From contig CALCEK010000060.1 in assembly GCA_937900125.1 (NCBI GenBank), positions 1-12,339 on the forward strand: a stretch of 12,339 bases of DNA, given 5' to 3'. The translations under genes were made by a program, and so were the position numbers. Shown piece by piece: positions 7,894-12,339 of the stretch. The notes beneath the pieces are model-generated. The model saw only the letters and a list, made by a program, of their open reading frames with translations, had not been told where the DNA came from and did not search any database. The first letter of the stretch is position 1, and each line of letters opens with the position of its first letter. Source of the DNA: an uncultured Treponema sp. (GTDB lineage Bacteria > Spirochaetota > Spirochaetia > Treponematales > Treponemataceae).

Positions 7894-8979
7894 CTAAACT
7901 AAGACAAGTGCTTCAAAAGCTTCCTGCAAAATAAGAGCTCTAAGACGTTCATTTTTTTTGTAATCATTTGTAATGTCATTTTCAAACTCAAAAGTTCCAT
8001 TCCGCCAAAAATATTCAAGATGAGCTTCTTGTATTCTGTACAAAAGTGCGTGCAAAAAAGAATCTTCAATTCCCGTCAACAAGCCCATATCAAGTCCCCA
8101 TTTTATCGTACTGACTAATTCAATAGCTTCGCGGAGCGGAATAAAAAGGCTTGAGCGCGAAAGTGCAACGGCTCTGTAAAGCGCGTTTCGCACCTCTGTA
8201 AGATTATTTTTTTTACATTCTTCGCGGGCGGCACGTTCTAAGTCCGCAATTCGCCTTCCTGCAGAAACTACAGAAGCAATTTGGTCTAGCTCGCCACCAG
8301 TTTGACTATTTATGGAAGTGATTGTGTAAAATGCGCCTAAAGCCGTTCCTTGTTTTGCCGTTCCATAATGTGCCTCAAAAGAAATTCCCTTTTCTATCAT
8401 GTCATTTGCAAGTCCGCGGATTCTTGATTGGAACGAAAGCGAAGGCAGGTGAAATTTGAGCGAAAGTTTCATTCCGCTACCTGCATCAAAAACGTCCGAA
8501 GTCAAATAGCCAAAATCGTAGCTTGCGGCAAATTGCAATTTTTGTTGAAGTCCCAAATCGATTTCTTTGGAAATTGCAGAAACGTTTTCAAAATTCAAGC
8601 CAGAAACAAAAACGTTTAATCGCAAATGGTCGCCATCATTTACAGCACAAGAAACTTTTCCATCTGTGCGCAAAATGATTCCGATTTTTTCATCGTCTTG
8701 AAAATCCAAAATTCCACGCTCTTGCAAAACTTTTTTTACAAGTGAATCAAGGTGAGAAACAGAAATCGCCTGAAAAGATTCTGCATCTTTTAAATGATTA
8801 AAAGCATCAAAGACAAGCGATTGAATTCTTTGGGATTCTGTTTTGGAAAGTTTTTGCGGAAATGGAAAATTTGCAAGGTTTCGGCGCAACACCATTGTTG
8901 TAGCAAGCACCACGTCATCTTCATTTCCGCTAAGTGCGTACCAAGCATCTGGCGAACTAGAAGCGAGATGTTCTGACAT
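7894..8979 (-). CDS. mcsB: McsB-like phosphagen-kinase-fold protein, predicted catalytically dead
   Basis: McsB phosphorylates arginines on proteins to mark them for ClpCP. This 361-residue protein has family length and recognisable blocks: DDVVLATTMVLRRN (21-34), NDGDHLR (114-120), the run FGYLTSDVFDAGSGMKLSL (156-174), LERAARE (247-253), WGLDMGL (294-300). Compared by eye with Bacillus McsB, the active site is gone. The nucleotide-binding SRIR is TTMV (27-30), with both Arg lost. The catalytic Glu of NEEDH is Asp115 and the next Glu is Gly116. The CPTN loop with the essential Cys is DVFD (162-165). The Arg after GL is Lys171. The Arg of RG-Y-GEG is Glu202. The frame is intact, so this looks like a maintained pseudokinase and not a decaying gene. 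Its ATG directly follows the mcsA TAA, with GGAGGG nine bases upstream. It may act as a ClpC adaptor or McsA partner (inference). The symbol marks homology only. Confidence 0.85.
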   Translation of the reverse strand: MSEHLASSSPDAWYALSGNEDDVVLATTMVLRRNLANFPFPQKLSKTESQRIQSLVFDAFNHLKDAESFQAISVSHLDSLVKKVLQERGILDFQDDEKIGIILRTDGKVSCAVNDGDHLRLNVFVSGLNFENVSAISKEIDLGLQQKLQFAASYDFGYLTSDVFDAGSGMKLSLKFHLPSLSFQSRIRGLANDMIEKGISFEAHYGTAKQGTALGAFYTITSINSQTGGELDQIASVVSAGRRIADLERAAREECKKNNLTEVRNALYRAVALSRSSLFIPLREAIELVSTIKWGLDMGLLTGIEDSFLHALLYRIQEAHLEYFWRNGTFEFENDITNDYKKNERLRALILQEAFEALVLV

Positions 8980-9519
8980 TTACGTCTGCCCTCCAGCAAG
9001 AGTTTTTTCATCTCCATCAGAAACGGCCGTGTTTTCTAAGGTACGCAAATAATCCCTGTACATTGCGGCTTTTTCGTAATCTTCTGTTGCAACGGCGGCA
9101 TCTAATTTATTTTGCAACGCAATTCTATCCGATAAAACGGAATGTACTGTGGAAAGTCGTTGCGGCATAGAGCCTGTGTAAGAGCCTTTTACGCCACGGT
9201 TTTCTAAGATTTTTTTTATGTCCGCCTTAAAAATGGCATAACATTCAGGGCAGCTAACACGAGACGTTTTTCTGATTTCTCCAAGACTTGTTCCGCAAAC
9301 TGGGCATAAGCGCGAATTATCGATTCTTACTCTTCGGGCAACTTCAGTTAATTCCCTAAAAATTGCTCCGATTGAAGATTCAATGCTTCGCGGGTCCGGG
9401 CTGATTCCTCGCTCTGCGGCACATTCTACGCACATACAGATTTTTCTCTTTTGACCATTGCCACTTAATTGTTCAAAATAAACAACGGCTTCCCTTTGAT
9501 GACAAAAATCGCACTCCAT
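8980..9519 (-). CDS. mcsA: McsA-like zinc-finger/UVR protein, partner of the McsB-ClpC module
   Basis: In Firmicutes McsA binds zinc, activates the McsB kinase and links it to ClpC. The 179-residue product keeps the family plan. The first Cys set is C3/C6 and C30/C33, with an extra C28; the second is C72/C75 and C90/C93 in the CPVC and CPEC contexts. A PQRL segment follows at 119-122, and a C-terminal UVR motif lies at about 131-162 (DYEKAAMYRDYLRTLE). The UVR motif is shared with the ClpC middle domain and with UvrB/UvrC. The ATG is supported by GAGG five bases upstream. It is the first gene of the apparent five-gene operon and has a candidate promoter upstream. No ctsR gene precedes it, unlike the Bacillus ctsR-mcsA-mcsB-clpC order; lolE is there instead. 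Confidence 0.9.
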   Translation of the reverse strand: MECDFCHQREAVVYFEQLSGNGQKRKICMCVECAAERGISPDPRSIESSIGAIFRELTEVARRVRIDNSRLCPVCGTSLGEIRKTSRVSCPECYAIFKADIKKILENRGVKGSYTGSMPQRLSTVHSVLSDRIALQNKLDAAVATEDYEKAAMYRDYLRTLENTAVSDGDEKTLAGGQT

Positions 9520-9553
9520 ATAATCCTCATAAACTAAAGTTTTTAGGGCATCG

Positions 9554-9588
9554 CTAAAAATTGCAATTTTTAGAGGTTTTCTTTACTC
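9554..9588 (+). repeat. Palindromic dispersed repeat, copy B
   Basis: Positions 9554-9573 are a perfect 20-base palindrome (half-site CTAAAAATTG), followed on the + strand by AGAGGTTTTCTTTACTC. Bases 9554-9577 are identical to 2527-2550 on the + strand. The T-rich tail also matches the - strand of copy A, apart from one G inserted and one C removed. Copy B sits in the mcsA 5' leader, 35 bases before the start codon. Its T-rich side points towards lolE, the wrong way for a lolE terminator. Confidence 0.75.
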
Positions 9589-9608
9589 TTTTAAGATACC
9601 TTACATCT

Positions 9609-9636
9609 ATTATAATCAATTTTATGATTTTCGCAA
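9609..9636 (-). promoter_or_regulatory. Candidate sigma-70-type promoter for the mcsA-mcsB-clpC operon
   Basis: Read on the - strand, a perfect TATAAT (9614-9609) lies 16 bases after TTGCGA (9636-9631), which matches TTGACA at four of six places. Transcription would start near 9602, giving a leader of about 80 bases that contains palindrome copy B. The promoter overlaps the last codons of lolE. I found no CIRCE element and no CtsR-type direct heptamer repeat here. Confidence 0.45.
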
Positions 9637-10983
9637 AGTGTCTAGCGGTTTTTCTCTGCCAGCTTTAACGGACGGAATAACGGAAACCACAAGAGAAAGC
9701 AAAAGTGTTCCCCAAACTATTAAAAAAAGTTCCTTAAACGGAAGTGAAATTGGAATATCTTGCAAATAATACGCGGGGTCAAGCAAATGTATTGCAGAAA
9801 AGTCGATTTTAGATTTGCTGTTTGAAATTAAATAAACGCTTTTTGCAAAAACATTGATTGTTTTTTCTATAAACTGAAGAATCTGATTTATGTTCACCGC
9901 ACACAAAATACCGGTTGGTAAACCAAATAAAATTCCCCCGCCCGCACAGGCAGCCCCTGTTAGCAAAAACGCAAAAGAAATTCCCCCAGGAGAAGCTCCC
10001 ATGCTTTTTAGAATTGCAATTTCCCGTTTTCGTTCCATAACAGCCATTAAAAGTGCCGAACTTATGTTTACAGCCGCAACAAGCACTATTAAAATCATAA
10101 TTAGCAAAAGTAAAATTTGTGTAGAAGCAAAATTTTCATATTCAGCGGCGTGAATTTCTTTCCAAGTGTAAACCGAAGCTCCTTTTACAACTTCATTTCC
10201 AAAATAGCCTAAAATGTCAAGCTGAACGTTATTTTTTACTCGTGCCAATTGCGCTTCAAAAGTGACGGGCGTTGTAAGCCCTAAAACATATTGGGCGGAA
10301 CTTTGCGGAATAATTTTCCAAGCAGTTTCTAGGGGAATAAAAATCCAAAGCGCGTCTAACTCCTGATACCCGCTAGAAACAATTCCTTCAACGGTAAACT
10401 GCGAAGCTTTTGGCACCATCCGCCCGCCCGATGTGGTGTTTACGCTTATAAGGCGCACTTTATCCCCCACATGAACGTCTAAAAGTGAGGCGATTTTTTC
10501 TCCTAAAATTGCAGACCGCTCTTCAGGAAAGACCGTTTTTCCTTCAATAACTCGCAAAAGTGATGAAAAACTATGATTTTCCGAAAAAATTTCTTGTGGA
10601 ACGGCTCTAACTGCGGCTCCTGAGCGGAAACTTTTTCCTGCCGCTAAAACAGTTCCGTCAACCTCCGCCCACACCTTGTCAACCCCGTCAATAGCGTTTA
10701 GGCGTTCCGCAAACTTTAAAAATGATTCTTTGTCGGCACTCGGAGAAGATTTTGGCGAAAGCATTACAGAAATGTCTTGTGAAGAAAGCCCTATCATTCT
10801 TTCGGTGATTCCTTGAATCATTCCATCGCTTAACACCAAAACGACAACAAGCGGAATAAGGCTTATACCTATACAAATGGCGGCTCCTAAAAGGCTATGC
10901 CGAGAAATGCTCGCCTGTGAGTTGGATTTTTTTGGGGGAAACAACATTCGGCTTGCATACAAAAAGGAAGCTTTAAACGTCAT
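9622..10983 (-). CDS. lolE: LolC/LolE-family lipoprotein-release permease
   Basis: This is an inner-membrane subunit of the ABC machine that extracts lipoproteins from the membrane. The 453 residues follow the FtsX/LolC/LolE plan: a cytoplasmic N-terminal amphipathic stretch, TM1 (about 31-52), a large periplasmic domain (about 55-285), then TM2 (about 289-315), TM3 (about 334-363) and TM4 (about 415-438), ending in PSVKAGREKPLDTLRKS. The loop MERKREIAILKSMGAS (316-331) is the typical coupling region contacting the ATPase. The segment between TM3 and TM4 (364-414) is longer than I would expect. The ATG overlaps the lolD stop by eleven bases, and GGAGG lies six bases upstream. LolC and LolE cannot be told apart by eye; the symbol follows the gene order permease-lolD-permease. 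In a spirochaete the complex would serve lipoprotein traffic to the outer membrane. Confidence 0.82.
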   Translation of the reverse strand: MTFKASFLYASRMLFPPKKSNSQASISRHSLLGAAICIGISLIPLVVVLVLSDGMIQGITERMIGLSSQDISVMLSPKSSPSADKESFLKFAERLNAIDGVDKVWAEVDGTVLAAGKSFRSGAAVRAVPQEIFSENHSFSSLLRVIEGKTVFPEERSAILGEKIASLLDVHVGDKVRLISVNTTSGGRMVPKASQFTVEGIVSSGYQELDALWIFIPLETAWKIIPQSSAQYVLGLTTPVTFEAQLARVKNNVQLDILGYFGNEVVKGASVYTWKEIHAAEYENFASTQILLLLIMILIVLVAAVNISSALLMAVMERKREIAILKSMGASPGGISFAFLLTGAACAGGGILFGLPTGILCAVNINQILQFIEKTINVFAKSVYLISNSKSKIDFSAIHLLDPAYYLQDIPISLPFKELFLIVWGTLLLSLVVSVIPSVKAGREKPLDTLRKS

Positions 10984-11674
10984 TTTTTTCCTCCGCTAAA
11001 CGCCCCGCTTGTATAAAATAGTGAGTGTCGCCTTTTGCCGCAATGTTCATATCGTGTGTTACCATGATGAGCGTTTTTTTATACTCTTCTGCCATTGAAA
11101 AAAGCAAATCTCCAATTAACACCGCATTTGCAGGGTCAAGATTCCCTGTCGGTTCGTCAGCTAAAATCAAATCGGGGTCATTTATAAGACTTCTGGCAAC
11201 CGCAACACGCTGCCGCTCGCCCCCAGAAAGTTCAGACGGCAAATGATTCATACGATTTTCCATGCCAACATCGCAAAGCAATTTTTTTGCGCGTTCTATT
11301 GCGTCCTTTTTTTTTGCCCCCGCCATGTAAGACGGCAAAAATACATTTTCTAAAGCCGTAAAATCTTTTAAAAGATGATGAAATTGAAAAACTAAACCCA
11401 AAAAATTTTTTCTGTAATCGGTGAGTTCTTCTTCGGAGAGATTTTGAATCATTTTTCCGTCAACACAAACTGTGCCACCCGTAGCCGAATCTAAACCGCC
11501 AATTATATTCAGTAAAGTCGATTTTCCCGAGCCACTTTTTCCAACAATCACGCATTTTGCGCCACGCGGAATTTCCATGCTTAGGTCTTTTAAAACCGTT
11601 AGCGTTTCTCCAGTGCTGTGATAAGTTTTTTCAAGATTTTTTATGCTGACAATAATGTCATTTTTGTCATTCAT
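10973..11674 (-). CDS. lolD: LolD, ATPase of the lipoprotein-release ABC transporter
   Basis: This cytosolic ATPase powers the LolC/LolE permease pair. In the 233-residue product, Walker A is GKSGSGKST (45-53), the Q-loop Gln is 97, the signature is LSGGERQR (149-156), Walker B is LILADEP (169-175) followed by GNLD (177-180), and the H-loop His is 207. The stretch FQFHHLLKDFTALENV (96-111) is highly characteristic of LolD as opposed to other MacB-like ATPases. The frame opens at a TTG at 11692, but the ATG at 11674 is preferred: GGAGG lies nine bases upstream of it, inside the longer version, and the ATG overlaps the stop of the upstream permease by eight bases (ATGAATGA). The stop overlaps lolE, so the three genes form one translationally coupled unit. 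Confidence 0.93.
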   Translation of the reverse strand: MNDKNDIIVSIKNLEKTYHSTGETLTVLKDLSMEIPRGAKCVIVGKSGSGKSTLLNIIGGLDSATGGTVCVDGKMIQNLSEEELTDYRKNFLGLVFQFHHLLKDFTALENVFLPSYMAGAKKKDAIERAKKLLCDVGMENRMNHLPSELSGGERQRVAVARSLINDPDLILADEPTGNLDPANAVLIGDLLFSMAEEYKKTLIMVTHDMNIAAKGDTHYFIQAGRLAEEKNDV

Positions 11675-11768
11675 CGCGCAGAACCTCCGCAATAGTACAT
11701 TTTACGCTTTTCAAACTTGCAAGAAAAGATGCCACAAGCGAAGAAGCTATTCCAAAAATAAAAAGCCG
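11667..11768 (-). CDS. lolC: LolC/LolE-family permease, C-terminal fragment (cut by chimeric join)
   Basis: On the - strand a frame ends at TGA 11669-11667 and reads LFIFGIASSLVASF (the end of a membrane helix), then LASLKSVKCTIAEVLRDE. This is the usual ending of LolC/FtsX-type permeases: last helix, a basic segment, then PxExLRxE-like residues. Only about 33 codons are visible. The remaining 350 or more residues are absent because sequence to the right of about 11,766 belongs to another gene on the other strand. The stop overlaps the lolD ATG by eight bases. It completes the permease-ATPase-permease order of a lol operon. The short length makes the family call moderate, but position and ending agree. 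Confidence 0.65.
   Translation of the reverse strand, partial: RLFIFGIASSLVASFLASLKSVKCTIAEVLRDE
11684..11688 (-). promoter_or_regulatory. Ribosome binding site that sets the lolD start
   Basis: GGAGG on the - strand lies nine bases before the ATG at 11674. It falls just downstream of the upstream TTG candidate (11692-11690) and so cannot serve that start. This favours the 233-residue LolD over the 239-residue one. The site lies inside the last codons of the upstream permease gene. Confidence 0.7.
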
Positions 11769-11770
11769 GG
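11760..11770. other. Probable chimeric assembly junction
   Basis: Left of this point the - strand encodes a permease C-terminus in a well-formed operon. Right of it the + strand encodes an unrelated extracellular protein already in mid-domain (PGEAKVKISG, typical of the inside of a clostridial surface repeat). Neither gene has its other part here. The exact base is ambiguous because the A-rich stretch AAAAAGCC fits both genes. There are no terminal repeats, integrase or tRNA that would suggest a natural insertion. Confidence 0.75.
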
Positions 11771-12339
11771 AGAAGCAAAAGTTAAAATAAGCGGTATTAA
11801 CAATTATAAGGGCTCAGCAACAAAAACCTTCCTGATTACTCCCATGAAAGTCTCAGGACTTAATGCGAAAACAACAAAGGAACAGAGTATAGAATTAACC
11901 TGGAAGTCACAGAGCGGAGTAAAGGGATATTATGTTGAAAAATACGATGCAAAATCAAAGAAGTATAAACTGTACAAAAAGGTTAAAAAGAACAGCGTAA
12001 CGGTTTCAGATCTTACACCGTCTACCAGTTATAAATTCCGAGTCCGTTCATACGCAATTATCAACGACAAGGAATACTGCGGAAAATACAGTAAGGCTTT
12101 TAAAGCAAAAACAGCTGATGTAAAAGTCAATAAATCAAAAATATCATCAGTTAAAGCTAAAACAGGAGCTTTTACGGTATCGTGGAAAAATGCAGAGGAT
12201 GTCAACGGTTACCAGATTCAGTATTCCGCATCAAGCAGCTTCAGTTCAGCTAAAACCATTTCTAAAAAGAAAACCGGTAAATCAACGGTCGAGGGCTTAA
12301 AGGGTAAGACCACATATTATGTTCGCGTAAGAGCATACA
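11766..12339 (+). CDS. Fibronectin type III repeat surface protein, internal fragment from another organism
   Basis: An uninterrupted + strand frame of about 191 codons runs off the right edge, and its 5' end is cut at the junction. It starts with the end of a strand-rich repeat (PGEAKVKISG, then NNYKGSATKTFLI), of the kind found in secreted proteins of Ruminococcus and related clostridia. A full FN3 domain follows (about residues 28-115), with the hallmarks ELTWKSQSGVKGYYVE and TPSTSYKFRVRSY. A second FN3 domain (from about 125) has FTVSWKNAEDVNGYQIQYS and ends in TTYYVRVRAY at the edge. Such domains are spacers or adhesive modules in cell-wall or extracellular enzymes. Codon choice differs from the main segment, with more TAC, GAC, ACC and CAG. 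An internal ATG at 11844 lies within the protein and is not a real start. No catalytic or anchoring domain is visible. Confidence 0.82.

Noticed and set aside
9520..9621. CIRCE or CtsR operator upstream of mcsA
   Set aside because: I looked for the TTAGCACTC/GAGTGCTAA inverted repeat and for the AGGTCAAA-type direct repeat. Neither is present; only the AT-rich palindrome is there.
11763..11816. Continuation of the permease frame to the right of the junction
   Set aside because: The - strand frame stays open to a stop at 11816, but the + strand over the same bases gives the strong surface-repeat motif PGEAKVKISG. The extra - strand codons are taken as chance.
1..12339. CRISPR array, tRNA or rRNA genes, insertion sequences
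   Set aside because: No regularly spaced repeats, no tRNA cloverleaf or rRNA-like stretch and no transposase frame were seen. The only repeat found is the pair of palindromes.

Overview
The middle of this window, about positions 50 to 11,765, reads as one AT-rich bacterial chromosome segment, most probably from a spirochaete close to Treponema. The reasons are a very long GreA with a large N-terminal extension, an mcsA-mcsB-clpC cluster with no ctsR in front of it, and a lolC-lolD-lolE cluster for lipoprotein export. The genus is an inference from gene content. Both ends of the window are artefacts. Positions 1-48 match the Illumina P5/TruSeq adapter. From about position 11,766 the sequence switches in mid-gene to a fibronectin type III surface-protein fragment of clostridial (Ruminococcus-like) type. 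I read the window as a metagenomic contig with an untrimmed adapter on the left and a chimeric join on the right.

Layout. On the + strand, a 5'-truncated greA (50-2461) ends at a clear intrinsic terminator. All other genes of the main segment are on the - strand and are read from right to left. The first group is the tail of a LolC-like permease, then lolD, then lolE, with stop and start codons overlapping. A short gap (9520-9621) holds a candidate promoter and one copy of a palindromic repeat. The second group is mcsA, an mcsB-like gene, clpC, a phosphoribosyltransferase gene and a gene for a secreted beta-helix protein. Its genes abut, overlap or lie within 11 bases of each other, so it is probably one transcript. 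It ends at a 17-bp hairpin followed by the second copy of the palindromic repeat, which lies between the convergent operon and greA.

How the genes work together. LolC, LolD and LolE would form the inner-membrane machine that releases lipoproteins. McsA, McsB and ClpC in Bacillus form a protein-arginine phosphorylation and ClpCP degradation module. The ClpC and McsA here look intact: both AAA+ sites, both N-domain glutamates at the phospho-arginine positions, four zinc-binding Cys pairs, and a UVR motif in each protein.

The main biological finding is that the McsB homologue has lost nearly every residue needed for phosphotransfer: the SxRxR arginines, the NEEDH glutamate, the CPTN cysteine and the RG-Y-GEG arginine. 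It still has the full-length fold and the conserved operon position. It looks like a pseudokinase, possibly kept as a ClpC adaptor or McsA partner. The module may therefore run without arginine phosphorylation, or with a different regulator.
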